In this document: piece by piece, positions 16,367-25,105 of the stretch | Layout: each line of letters starts with the position of its first letter | Numbering within the stretch: the first letter of the stretch is position 1 | Source of the DNA: a virus | DNA: 39,053 bases | Direction: 5' to 3' (one strand) | IMG/VR virus record: IMGVR_UViG_3300021185_002760 | Location: 1 to 39,053 of that record | The notes under the pieces: generated by a model | Told to the model about the DNA's origin: nothing | What the model saw: only the letters and a program-made list of their open reading frames with translations | Databases searched by the model: none | Translations under genes and position numbers: made by a program

Positions 16367-17186
16367 TAATTCTCTCCAAACTAAATTTATTCATAACATG
16401 ACAATTACTGCCTTTTAAATTTACAGCGGTATACTCACCTAATCGGCTTTGTTTTTGTACTAGTATTTTTATTTCGTCATCAACTATATCTATTAGTACA
16501 TCTTTGTCTATACTAAAGAATTTAGTACCTGGTAATTTTCCTGCAAATTCGCCTGCTTGATAACCGTTCATAATATGGATTGCAATACTAAATGCAAAAT
16601 CATTCCTAAATACTGTTGTGCGAAACTGATACATGCTTCTATAATGCATATAGTTTTTTGATATATGTTTTATTAAATCAAAGAAAATTTTTGTTTCGTT
16701 TGTCTTCTTAAAAAAGAATACAGTAGCCCAATAAAAATCTACACCAGTATCACTTATTCTTTTAAATTCACTGGTACCATTATGTATACCAACGTGTGTT
16801 GCATCATTGTATAGCAAAAGATCTTTTTGCTGTACAAAACAATTATTTAAAATATCATTACTAATAATAAAATCAGTATCCATTACAATTGTTTCATCGT
16901 AAGGAGATATATCATATGCATCAGCACGATTGTAATTATAAAATCTAGTTATTTTATTATACATATCGCCGTCGTGATGTCTTTTGTTTGTAGTCTTATT
17001 TTCATTAATAGCATGTGCTATCACCTTATCAAAACAACTTTCTTGTTCGTCGGTGAGTTCAGTAGATGTCACAATGCTAGTAGGCAAATTCATATACTTG
17101 CGTATACGTTTAGCAAGGAAAACAGCTTGCTTTACATAATCTATTGATTTGTTATTGTTTGCAAATAACAGAACACCTTTTGTCAT
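16353..17186 (-). CDS. GT8-like glycosyltransferase (copy 2)
   Basis: 277 residues with the same order as its neighbour: N-terminal LLFANNNKSIDYVKQAVFLAKRI, a DxD strand (VMDTDF, Asp103 and Asp105), an aromatic FYWATVFFF strand, and a C-terminal GSNCHVMNK with a histidine that may bind the metal. Paralogy with copy 1 is visible in the (F/I)DY(I/V)(R/K)QA segment and in the DTD region. ATG at 17186 overlaps the upstream stop as ATGA. The pair probably adds two successive sugars or acts on different acceptors; this is inference. Confidence 0.77.
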   Translation of the reverse strand: MTKGVLLFANNNKSIDYVKQAVFLAKRIRKYMNLPTSIVTSTELTDEQESCFDKVIAHAINENKTTNKRHHDGDMYNKITRFYNYNRADAYDISPYDETIVMDTDFIISNDILNNCFVQQKDLLLYNDATHVGIHNGTSEFKRISDTGVDFYWATVFFFKKTNETKIFFDLIKHISKNYMHYRSMYQFRTTVFRNDFAFSIAIHIMNGYQAGEFAGKLPGTKFFSIDKDVLIDIVDDEIKILVQKQSRLGEYTAVNLKGSNCHVMNKFSLERIIDNK

Positions 17187-17530
17187 AAACTAACAATACT
17201 TTCTACGCTTCTGCTTTTTTTCAATTTGTTGTATTCCATAAAATACTTGTTTGCAGCTTCAAAATATTTTGTATAAATTTCATTTGCAAATGTTGATAAA
17301 TTTTCAACTGTAATAGGCAACTCATTGTCATCAATTAAAATTGTACTTGATTGATCCATTGCAACTAGACTCTGGCAAAAACTTACAAGTTCCTGTGTCA
17401 CTGTAAATTGCCCACCATTGTAATAGTATACAAGATTTTCTTTATACTGCGCAGCTAATAATCTTTTCTGATTGTTTAACGTGACCATATAATTGCTGTG
17501 ATCTAATGCTTTTTGTAGCCGTTCGTCCAT
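17183..17530 (-). CDS. Small conserved-looking protein (115 aa)
   Basis: 115 residues, first gene behind the promoter at 17550-17578, with a strong AAGGAG ribosome site. Helical N-terminus (LQKALDHSNYMVTLNNQKRL), a YYYNGGQFTV turn, and a long amphipathic helix at the C-terminus. No enzyme motif, signal or membrane segment. I do not recognise a named function; it resembles small helical proteins of T4-like marine phages. It heads the glycosyltransferase operon but need not share that role. Confidence 0.75.
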   Translation of the reverse strand: MDERLQKALDHSNYMVTLNNQKRLLAAQYKENLVYYYNGGQFTVTQELVSFCQSLVAMDQSSTILIDDNELPITVENLSTFANEIYTKYFEAANKYFMEYNKLKKSRSVESIVSL

Positions 17531-17549
17531 ACTATACTCCTTTGCACTT

Positions 17550-17578
17550 AGTATATAGTATTTTTAAGATTTTGTCAA
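17550..17578 (-). promoter_or_regulatory. Sigma70-type promoter of the glycosyltransferase operon
   Basis: Minus strand TTGACA (17573-17578), 17 bases, TATACT (17550-17555), then AAGGAG and the ATG at 17530. The -35 box begins directly after the stop codon of the 366-aa structural gene, leaving no room for a terminator between them. Confidence 0.85.
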
Positions 17579-18679
17579 TTAAAAGTCGGAATCTTTTGTT
17601 CCAGTTGGTGTATCTAATACAATGCCATTGTAAATAATGCCGCCGTATAAAAACGTACTAGAAGGTGTTTTTGTATACACAGTGCTAGTAATATTAGCTG
17701 TCACACTTTCGTCAGTTTTTGGACCAATAAAGCCGTCTGCTTGCTGGCCACCTGTTCCGGTATCGCCGTCATCTAATTCAATTTTAAATTCTAATTTAGT
17801 AGCTGTAGAAAATGCAGTATTTGTTCTAGCATAAATTCTAAAAAAGTTATCGTCATAAATTTGTTCTACTGGAATAACACCTGTATTACCGCCAGCTCTG
17901 CCGCCGCCTTGCTTTTCGAATATTTTAGTCCAAGTGCCACCGCTGCCAATATTTGCCGAACTATATCCTGTTCCACTTCCTGGTGCAATTGCTTCGCATA
18001 TCCAATCAGTTTGATTACGTCTGCGAAAACGTACTGTTCCGGCATCACTTAATACTTGTGCCCAGTCCCAATCCTTTGTGTACGGAGTTCCTGTAGTACC
18101 ACTAGTAGCAGAAGATTGAAATAAAATTTCTCCGCCTGCTGCAAGATAATAAATTAAATTAGCATGGCTTCCAAAATCAACACTGACTTCGTGTGTAATT
18201 ATTTTTGCAGCATCGCTGCTACCGCCGAATGTAGTTGTTCTTGTACTCGATGTACTTGCACCGCCGGCTGTTTCTAACGGTTCTAAACCTGTAAAGCTAG
18301 TTGCAGGAAATTCTGTAGAAGCATGATTAAATGCAAGCACACTATCAGCTAAGGTGTCTAAATCTAATTTATGCTGCCATTCTACAAGATCAGTGTTTTC
18401 CATTTGATTTGCATCTATTACACCTGATAAAGAAGAAAAACAATGATTATATCCTGCTTGCAAATCAAGCCATAAATCTAAGTGCTGTTGTTCTGTGACA
18501 GTATCAGTTGCAGCTATTACAGGATCACTACTAAAATTTCTTCCGTATCCTCCAGATGTTGTAAGAGGAGTAGACAAACTGCCGTAGTCATTGTATACAG
18601 AAACATTACCAAGCCTGCCTGCGACCAGCTCTCTTATTGCATTGTAATGCGATGCTAATATCGGTGTTCCTACGGCCAT
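17579..18679 (-). CDS. Virion structural protein (366 aa)
   Basis: 366 residues. The N-terminal helix region (ASHYNAIRELVAGRLG) corresponds to ARYNELQGRISGLLG in the 300-aa neighbour, and the rest is serine/threonine/glycine-rich beta structure. A shared core with (H)xVxVDF...AAGGEILF, then W(A/E)xxLxxxGxVxF, shows that the two are paralogs. The family occurs in the structural region of T4-like marine phages; its place in the particle is not known to me. The promoter in front is a perfect host-type one and not a late one, which is odd for a virion gene. ATG at 18679 with AGAGGA ribosome site. Confidence 0.7.
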   Translation of the reverse strand: MAVGTPILASHYNAIRELVAGRLGNVSVYNDYGSLSTPLTTSGGYGRNFSSDPVIAATDTVTEQQHLDLWLDLQAGYNHCFSSLSGVIDANQMENTDLVEWQHKLDLDTLADSVLAFNHASTEFPATSFTGLEPLETAGGASTSSTRTTTFGGSSDAAKIITHEVSVDFGSHANLIYYLAAGGEILFQSSATSGTTGTPYTKDWDWAQVLSDAGTVRFRRRNQTDWICEAIAPGSGTGYSSANIGSGGTWTKIFEKQGGGRAGGNTGVIPVEQIYDDNFFRIYARTNTAFSTATKLEFKIELDDGDTGTGGQQADGFIGPKTDESVTANITSTVYTKTPSSTFLYGGIIYNGIVLDTPTGTKDSDF

Positions 18680-18698
18680 TTAAAATCCTCTTTTAAAC

Positions 18699-18727
18699 AT
18701 TATAATGCTTAACTTTATATTTGTCAA
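18699..18727 (-). promoter_or_regulatory. Perfect-consensus sigma70 promoter
   Basis: Minus strand TTGACA (18722-18727), exactly 17 bases, TATAAT (18699-18704). It fills the 48-base gap between the two paralogous structural genes and reads into the 366-aa gene. The spacer shares the 9-mer AAAGTTAAG with the promoter at 9541-9569. Confidence 0.88.
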
Positions 18728-19630
18728 TCATAATTCGCTAGTTTTTGTATACGCTGGAGCATCATTTTGTACATATATACCAGTAGCTCGTATATGAGAC
18801 ACAGAACTTGTTAACACGCCTGCTACATATTCATCTGCACCGCCCGAGCCTACATCTTGATCATAAAATACAATGTTGAAAGTAATAGTGCTACTATTTT
18901 TTACTTTTGCTTGAACAAACCAATTATTTTCAGCGTATGTACCTGAAGGATCTCCTTCTTTTAGATACACTGTTTGATAACTAGATGTTAAATCTTCATT
19001 GCCTATAGAATAACCTATTCCGGTTCCTGTTGATGTAGTTGCTGCTCTTCCAAACTGTACTTGTCCACTGTTAGTGAGCATTTCTTCCCATGCTTGATTT
19101 TTTGCTAAATTAGCGCCGCCAACATTAGTAATATCAATACTAGCATTAAATCTAATTTGGCCGCCGGCATTAAAAAATGCTCTACGTTCGTTTGCACTAG
19201 AAAACCCTACATCAATTGTATGATTAATCTGTTGCGGAGTTGAAGTTCCGCCCCATTGACTAGCTGCACCATTCTTAATACTGTTTACGCCTGCAGATTC
19301 AACAGAAGCCTGCGATGGATGTAAAATGAACCTGTCATCTTCTAAATCAGTTATTAAACTTTCAAATTCTGCATACAATGCATCAGTTATTTCATCGTTG
19401 ATAGTGACTGTAGCAATCCCCGAAGGAGCTGTTCCATTTATATGAACAAAAACTTTTTCAAAATCGTTATATAATGCATTTATATGCTGTGCTTGTGCTT
19501 CGGTTAACACAGGCTCGGCATTAGAAGATACAGTTTGATTGTATCCCTTATCTAAATTTCCTACTCCTAAAAGGCCGGATATACGTCCTTGTAATTCGTT
19601 ATAACGTGCTGCTGAAATAATTTCTGGCAT
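18728..19630 (-). CDS. Virion structural protein (300 aa)
   Basis: 300 residues, paralog of the 366-aa protein that follows. N-terminal ARYNELQGRISGLLGVG, then an alpha-helical stretch (to about residue 110), then a beta-rich core with IDVGF...FNAGGQIRF and W(E)EMLTNSGQVQFGR. ATG at 19630 has a TAGGAG ribosome site; only 15 bases separate it from the upstream fibre gene, so it is probably co-transcribed from the late promoter at 21189-21196. Exact role in the particle is unknown. Confidence 0.7.
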   Translation of the reverse strand: MPEIISAARYNELQGRISGLLGVGNLDKGYNQTVSSNAEPVLTEAQAQHINALYNDFEKVFVHINGTAPSGIATVTINDEITDALYAEFESLITDLEDDRFILHPSQASVESAGVNSIKNGAASQWGGTSTPQQINHTIDVGFSSANERRAFFNAGGQIRFNASIDITNVGGANLAKNQAWEEMLTNSGQVQFGRAATTSTGTGIGYSIGNEDLTSSYQTVYLKEGDPSGTYAENNWFVQAKVKNSSTITFNIVFYDQDVGSGGADEYVAGVLTSSVSHIRATGIYVQNDAPAYTKTSEL

Positions 19631-19645
19631 ATAATTCTCCTAACA

Positions 19646-21166
19646 TTATGTTTTTATAACACACTCGACAAGTTTTTCGCCTTCGTCTACATTTGTTTCT
19701 AATGCTATTCCAACTAATGCTCTAGTTGCAGTTGTAGTACATACTCCATCTTCCCAAGCATATACAGGCTCGCCTTTTTTGATAGCACCTGTACATCTTA
19801 CAGGAACACGACCTCTTAATGCAATTGCTTGTCCGTCGATATCCGAGTTCATCAAATAAGCCGGATTTTCACTTATTACTCCAATTGCTAAATCACTACT
19901 TCTTGCAGGTCTAGTTTCATCGCTTACTTCCTGTTCTTCGCTAAACTTTTCAGGAGCAACTGCCATTGCAGTGCCAACTGGATGTTCTTCTGAAGTTGTA
20001 TATTTTTCTGCTAAATCTGCATACTGTGCTTTTGTAGCAGTACCATTAAAAAATCTTGCTGTTAAATCTGCGTTTGCATCTCTTACTGCAACAGTATTTG
20101 CTGTTGCTGCTGTGCTTGCACTACGCCCTGTACCGGCAACGTCTACTGTAGAAGCTTTTGTTGCATTACCTACAAAAGTTGTTGAATGGATTTCTGCAAA
20201 TCTTTCACTTGTACTACCAATGTTGTATACGCCATCTGCTTCAGGATACAATCCTTTAATCTCGCCGACTACATTTCTTACACTAACAATAGCTGTTGGA
20301 TCTTCGCCTGCTTGACTTGCTTCAAATACAATTTTAGGTCCGCGGTTTTCAAACTTTGCTTGATTGTCTGATTCAATTTTAATTCTTAAGTCATTACTGT
20401 CACCTACTGTAAATCCAGCATCTCCAAAGGTAATAGAATCGGTTCTCTTTAAATAATCGCTGTAAAGTGTGCCGCCTAGTCTAAGCGCATCGTTTGCAGT
20501 TCCCCAAATAATAGGTTCATTGCTTGCACCACTGATATATTCATTTACATTATTTTGCGTTAAACCTGTTGCACTGTTTACTAGTGTCATACCACGTTTT
20601 ATTAAACTAAACCCAGTTAAAGTAGGAACACCATCTGGCTGTAAATTAGCAAGTGTAAATTCTTCATTAGATATAACATAAACTGCTACATCATTAATTA
20701 TTGCAACAATAATTGTTTTTTCGTTATCGGCATTATCTAATACATTAACACTAAGCATTTGCGTTGTGCCACTACCAGCACTCTGAGGACCAACAAGGAT
20801 AAATTCACCAGCAGCAGTTTTGCCGTATAACTGATTACTTGTACTACTCCACCATAAGTCGCCTTCGTCTAAACCAATTGGTTCACTTGGACTAACTTCT
20901 GTGCCGCCTGCTGTTTTCCAGGCACTGCCTGTGTAAAATTTTAATTTTGTAGTGCTTGCATCGTACCAAACTTGTCCGTCGATTGCTTTCACTGGTGCAG
21001 AAGTGCCACTAAAATTTTCTAGTAAATGAAGATAGTTTTCGTTTTGAACTTCACCATATCCACTATAATTTCTTCCCACAAATTTAATATCAGTGGTTTG
21101 ATCAATTGTACCATCTTCTACAACAGTAAGTTGTGTACCGTTAAATCTATTTACAATATATGCCAT
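19646..21166 (-). CDS. Fibre-like virion protein (506 aa), paralog 3
   Basis: 506 residues. The N-terminal 130 residues carry the module shared with the two upstream proteins: GYGEVQNENYLHLLENFS, then two copies of GxxWYD...LKxYxGxxW (about residues 63-87 and 104-125). Repetitive beta structure follows. The C-terminal 110 residues (DLAIGVISENPAYLMN, ALRGRVPVRCTGAIKKGEPV) resemble a domain found at the end of cyanophage fibre proteins and possibly related to intramolecular-chaperone/autoprotease ends; this last point is uncertain. A late promoter and GAGGA ribosome site precede it. It is likely part of the tail or fibre complex. Confidence 0.75.
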   Translation of the reverse strand: MAYIVNRFNGTQLTVVEDGTIDQTTDIKFVGRNYSGYGEVQNENYLHLLENFSGTSAPVKAIDGQVWYDASTTKLKFYTGSAWKTAGGTEVSPSEPIGLDEGDLWWSSTSNQLYGKTAAGEFILVGPQSAGSGTTQMLSVNVLDNADNEKTIIVAIINDVAVYVISNEEFTLANLQPDGVPTLTGFSLIKRGMTLVNSATGLTQNNVNEYISGASNEPIIWGTANDALRLGGTLYSDYLKRTDSITFGDAGFTVGDSNDLRIKIESDNQAKFENRGPKIVFEASQAGEDPTAIVSVRNVVGEIKGLYPEADGVYNIGSTSERFAEIHSTTFVGNATKASTVDVAGTGRSASTAATANTVAVRDANADLTARFFNGTATKAQYADLAEKYTTSEEHPVGTAMAVAPEKFSEEQEVSDETRPARSSDLAIGVISENPAYLMNSDIDGQAIALRGRVPVRCTGAIKKGEPVYAWEDGVCTTTATRALVGIALETNVDEGEKLVECVIKT

Positions 21167-21188
21167 TATTGTTGTTCCTCGCTTATGT

Positions 21189-21196
21189 TATTTATC
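21189..21196 (-). promoter_or_regulatory. T4-like late promoter, GATAAATA
   Basis: GATAAATA on the minus strand in the 31-base gap before the 506-aa fibre gene, ending 22 bases before the ATG, with GAGGA between. It lies immediately after the stop of the 628-aa gene (21198). Confidence 0.78.
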
Positions 21197-21197
21197 G

Positions 21198-23084
21198 TTA
21201 TACTGATGATGTGCTAATAACGCCGGTATTCACGTCCCAAAGGCCGCTTGATATTTCTATTGTTATTACACGCCTTGTGACTGTAAGAGTCACTGTCGCT
21301 GTTGGGTCGCTAATTGCAAAGTCACCTATAACATTGACGTTTTGCACACCTGCGCTGTCTACTGCAATTAATGTTTTAGCAATGCCGCCTTGTACATCAA
21401 TTGGATCTGTGGTTGCATCATAATAGTAAGCATGAATCTTTGCTACAGTTCCATTTCTTGCTGTAGTAGGTGTTGATATTTCTGCCAACATAGTTGCAAT
21501 TTTTACTATTAGTCCGTCATCACATGTTCCGTCGCCGTATGCTCCAGGATTGTATGTTGTTCCTAAATTAGTAATATCTACACCCATAACAACTGGTGTT
21601 GCTTCAACAGCTTCGTCAACATATTTTTTATGTGCTACGTCAGTAGGATCAGCAGGTTCTAAAACATTTTTAATTCTTTTTGGATTAGTAAGTTCAATGT
21701 CTTCAACACTTGTAATTTGCAAGCCAGTAGTAGTTGAAATTGTGTTTTCTGTGATGGTCATTGTTTCGCCACCTTCAGGTCCAACTGTTAGATTAACTAA
21801 TTTTCCTACATTCCTAAGTTCACTATTTACAATCGTGCTACCTAATGTATCCAATGATAATACATTTGTATTTTCAATATGATAGCTGTCAAATGCTGAT
21901 TCTAATGCAATGCCATGCGAACTTGTCCAGCGGTTGGTTCCTGTTCTGAATGCCCATTCTTTGTCATCGCCGCTTACTCTAATTACAATTCCTGCTGGTC
22001 CGTTTGCTGCTTCAAGACCTGCTAGGTCTGCTTCACTAATTAGTGTACTATCGTCTTGAATTGCAAGCTCGATTCTGTGATCTTCAACACGCAATTTTGC
22101 AACATCTAAACTAACACTGTCGCCTTCGACTAAGATGTTTCCTGTGACACGCAAGTCTCCTGCAATATCAACTGTATAAGCAGGCAACGCACTTTGGAAA
22201 AAACCTACACGTTGCTCACTACTATCAAAATATACACTTTGTGCAATATCGTTGCTACCATTAAATGCAATTTTAAAGTCTTGATTTGTTTTTTGCATTT
22301 TTAAGTTGGTAATTGTGCCGTCTTGTCTAATATTTAAATCAAAATCATCGCCAAGGAATAAGCCGTTATCATCTTTAATACTAATACTACCTGTTGTAGT
22401 ACTGTTGTTGTTTGAACTTAGGAAACTACTTTGATCATATACATTTCCTAAATCATCGATAAGTTGTTTTGCACTATCAGCAGCACCTAAAAATGTATAA
22501 GTTCCAAATCCTGAATTAATGTTAAAACCAGTTTTTAAACTTGTAAATCCTGCAATACTCGGAAAAGGAGTAAAGTTTTCTTTTGATTCAATTGCAATTA
22601 AACTTCCATTTATATACTTTTTAATTACTGTTTTATTTTGTCCAAGTGTATCTTTGAGTGTTTCGATAACATCGCCTGTACGTGATTGTGTTTTTGTAAA
22701 TTGAGGACCTACTAATACTGTTTCTGTTCCGTTCCAAAAGAACACTTGGTCTTTTGATCCGTCAATCCATATATCGCCTTCAATAAGTTCATCTGGTTGA
22801 GTAGAACTATAAATTGTACTATCTGTACTTCTAAATGTAATACCGTCATATACTTTTAATCTAGCAGTTGCTCTGTCATACCAAAGTTGCCCTTCGATTG
22901 GTTTGCTAGGAGCAGTTGTGTTTGAAAAGTTTTCAAGCATTTTGATAAAGTTTTCATTTATACTTTCTCCAAATCCTTGATAATTTTTGCCTATTAGATT
23001 TATATCTGCGGATGTAGTATCCAGTCTTCCATCTACTAGTTCTACTAATAATGATCCGTCTGTTTTATTTAATTTATAGGCCAT
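21198..23084 (-). CDS. Fibre-like virion protein (628 aa), paralog 2
   Basis: 628 residues. The N-terminus repeats the module of its neighbours: LIGKNYQGFGESINENFIKMLENF, EGQLWYDRATARLKVYDG and EGDIWIDGSKDQVFFWNG. A mid-region with AGDLRVTGNILVEG and KLRVEDHRIELA is typical of T4-like cyanophage structural proteins, and a C-terminal beta-rich part follows. The late gene upstream overlaps it as TAATG; CGGAG lies about 10 bases before its ATG. It probably forms a fibre or baseplate attachment together with the two paralogs; the stoichiometry and place are unknown. Confidence 0.75.
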   Translation of the reverse strand: MAYKLNKTDGSLLVELVDGRLDTTSADINLIGKNYQGFGESINENFIKMLENFSNTTAPSKPIEGQLWYDRATARLKVYDGITFRSTDSTIYSSTQPDELIEGDIWIDGSKDQVFFWNGTETVLVGPQFTKTQSRTGDVIETLKDTLGQNKTVIKKYINGSLIAIESKENFTPFPSIAGFTSLKTGFNINSGFGTYTFLGAADSAKQLIDDLGNVYDQSSFLSSNNNSTTTGSISIKDDNGLFLGDDFDLNIRQDGTITNLKMQKTNQDFKIAFNGSNDIAQSVYFDSSEQRVGFFQSALPAYTVDIAGDLRVTGNILVEGDSVSLDVAKLRVEDHRIELAIQDDSTLISEADLAGLEAANGPAGIVIRVSGDDKEWAFRTGTNRWTSSHGIALESAFDSYHIENTNVLSLDTLGSTIVNSELRNVGKLVNLTVGPEGGETMTITENTISTTTGLQITSVEDIELTNPKRIKNVLEPADPTDVAHKKYVDEAVEATPVVMGVDITNLGTTYNPGAYGDGTCDDGLIVKIATMLAEISTPTTARNGTVAKIHAYYYDATTDPIDVQGGIAKTLIAVDSAGVQNVNVIGDFAISDPTATVTLTVTRRVITIEISSGLWDVNTGVISTSSV

Positions 23085-25105
23085 TATGCTGTTACTCCGT
23101 GATATATAATAAAGTTCAATGCCAAGAACGGGTTAACAACATTCACTGGCGTATTTTGTAAATCAATAACACCACCACTTGTTTCTAGTCTTGTTCCTGC
23201 TCCAGATATATCACCATTGGTTGGTACACTATCTGTTCCTGTGTAGGTTGCTGTTGTAGCTGCATAATACTGGTTGCCGTCGCCGTCTTCTAAGTCATGT
23301 TTGTGTTCTGGTAAGTTTTCTTGTTGAATAGTTACGTCGGTGCTACCGCCGGTACTACCCAAGTTTCCAGTTGTTATTGCACTTGCTGATAATGCCCTTC
23401 CTGACAATGTAGGATCAGTTGACATTAATGGTAATTGTCCTCTTAAATCAGGAACTCTAAAAAAGCCAGTTGTTGCTGGATTTCCATAATACCATGTGCT
23501 ACTGTTTGCAGGATTAAATCCTAACGCATCAGCTAATTCTGTATATGTTGTTCTATCGTATTCATCGCCATCGCAAATAAACCATCCTGTAGGTGCTGTT
23601 GGACCACCGAACATGATAATTGTACCTACTGGCATTGTGTCAATACTACCAATTAGTTGATCAGGTGTTGCTTTTGCTAGTACGCCGCCTTGGTTAATTA
23701 AAACTTCGTCTGTTGCTCTGTTTACACTAGTAGCTGTTGTCTGATCTGAAATAATTGCAGGAGCAGCCTGTGTTCCAAAAGATTTTGTACTACCGCCTGT
23801 CTGTCCATCAAATACAAAACTATTACTAGTAATTTGTCCTGTCATTGAAAATGTAGTAGCACTATTTAATTTGGCTGTACTGCCTGCTGTTCCACTTACA
23901 TTACCTGTCACATTACCTGTTAAATTTCCTGTAATTCTATTTGCAAATAATGTGTCAAATGGTAAAACAGTTGAACCTATATTTCTAGTATTTGCAATAT
24001 CTGGAAGCAAGTTAGCTAGTGTAATATTTCCATCAACTACAGCATTACCGCCTACATTTATGTTTTTTGCAACACCAATTCCGCCAGCAACTTTTAAAGC
24101 ACCAGTAGTTGGGTTGTTGCTTTCTGTTGTTCCGTTTACAATAACTGTACTATCAGTTTTTATATTACCAACTACATCTAAACTTTCTGTAGGATTTAAA
24201 TTGTTTACACCAATATTTGTATTGCTTTTTATTCTAAATGGAACTACAAATGTACCATTATTATTTACACGGAAATCTAAAGGTGCTCCAGGTATTGTAT
24301 TTTCAAGTATACCGTTGTTTCCTTCAACTAGCATACTAATTGTTTTTGCATTTCCTACTTCAATACCTTGGTTAGCTTTAATTTGTAGTTTTTCACTAAC
24401 TTGGTTTACAATATTATTTCGCATAAAGTTGGATGCAGGTATAGTTGCACCGCTAATTAATAAATTTTCTGCTAAATTTGCTGTACCATTAAATTTTGCA
24501 TCATTTAAACTTTTGTTAAAATTTATCCCTACTTTAAATGGCGTTGAGCTACTATATCCTGCAAAAGGTGTCTTTGGCGAAAACTCAATTCTAGTGTAAA
24601 TTGTGACAGGAATATCTTCAATATAATTAATAATAACTGTTCTAATATTACTAGCTGTATCAACTATTTCTTCAACTAATGCTCCGCTTTTGTTGCCGTC
24701 GCTATAGTTAGGACCTATAAGCAACCAGCCGCTGCCTGTGTACAAATAAAGTTGACTAGTGCTAGTGTTTACCCAAAGGTCGCCTTTGACACTATTTGTT
24801 AATTCTGGTTCAAAACTTCCTTTTTTAAGACCGCCTGCTGCTACCCAGTTTGTACCATCGTATATTTTTAATTGATCTATTTCTTGTGTTGTATCGTACC
24901 ATAACTGTCCTTCAACTGGATTAGCAGGAGGATTAGCATTAGCAAAATTTTCTAGCAAATGTAAAAAGTTTTCATTAACACTTTGGCCATAGTCGGTTGT
25001 TAGTCTGCCTGGTAATTTTACACTAGTTTCAGTATTAATGCTTTGATCTTCTACTGTAATGTTGCCTTTGTTTGCTTCATCAGTAAACGGAATATTGTAT
25101 GGCAT
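23084..25105 (-). CDS. Fibre-like virion protein with tail-collar domain (673 aa), paralog 1
   Basis: 673 residues. N-terminal shared module: TTDYGQSVNENFLHLLENFAN, EGQLWYD, KGDLWVNTSTSQLYLYTG. The middle has glycine repeats (NLTGNVTGNVSGT) and a SLDVVGNI type fibre segment. Near residues 489-560 is a phage tail-collar domain: MPVGTIIMFGG...PTGWFICDG and later FRVPDLRGQ. The end (LPEHKH ... PFLALNFIIYHG) also fits this family, which occurs at receptor-binding tips of T4-type short fibres and related proteins. TAATG overlaps on both sides couple it with the 200-aa and 628-aa genes. It is the best candidate in the window for a host-recognition fibre. Confidence 0.85.
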   Translation of the reverse strand: MPYNIPFTDEANKGNITVEDQSINTETSVKLPGRLTTDYGQSVNENFLHLLENFANANPPANPVEGQLWYDTTQEIDQLKIYDGTNWVAAGGLKKGSFEPELTNSVKGDLWVNTSTSQLYLYTGSGWLLIGPNYSDGNKSGALVEEIVDTASNIRTVIINYIEDIPVTIYTRIEFSPKTPFAGYSSSTPFKVGINFNKSLNDAKFNGTANLAENLLISGATIPASNFMRNNIVNQVSEKLQIKANQGIEVGNAKTISMLVEGNNGILENTIPGAPLDFRVNNNGTFVVPFRIKSNTNIGVNNLNPTESLDVVGNIKTDSTVIVNGTTESNNPTTGALKVAGGIGVAKNINVGGNAVVDGNITLANLLPDIANTRNIGSTVLPFDTLFANRITGNLTGNVTGNVSGTAGSTAKLNSATTFSMTGQITSNSFVFDGQTGGSTKSFGTQAAPAIISDQTTATSVNRATDEVLINQGGVLAKATPDQLIGSIDTMPVGTIIMFGGPTAPTGWFICDGDEYDRTTYTELADALGFNPANSSTWYYGNPATTGFFRVPDLRGQLPLMSTDPTLSGRALSASAITTGNLGSTGGSTDVTIQQENLPEHKHDLEDGDGNQYYAATTATYTGTDSVPTNGDISGAGTRLETSGGVIDLQNTPVNVVNPFLALNFIIYHGVTA

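Noticed and set aside
19631-19660. ATAAAAAC as a late promoter for the 300-aa gene
   Set aside because: It differs from GATAAATA at a core position and the gene is only 15 bases behind its neighbour; co-transcription is simpler.
23871-24599. 242-codon open frame on the plus strand
   Set aside because: It lies fully antisense to the well-supported collar-domain fibre gene, has a hydrophobic low-complexity translation and no ribosome site. It is a by-product of the codon use opposite.
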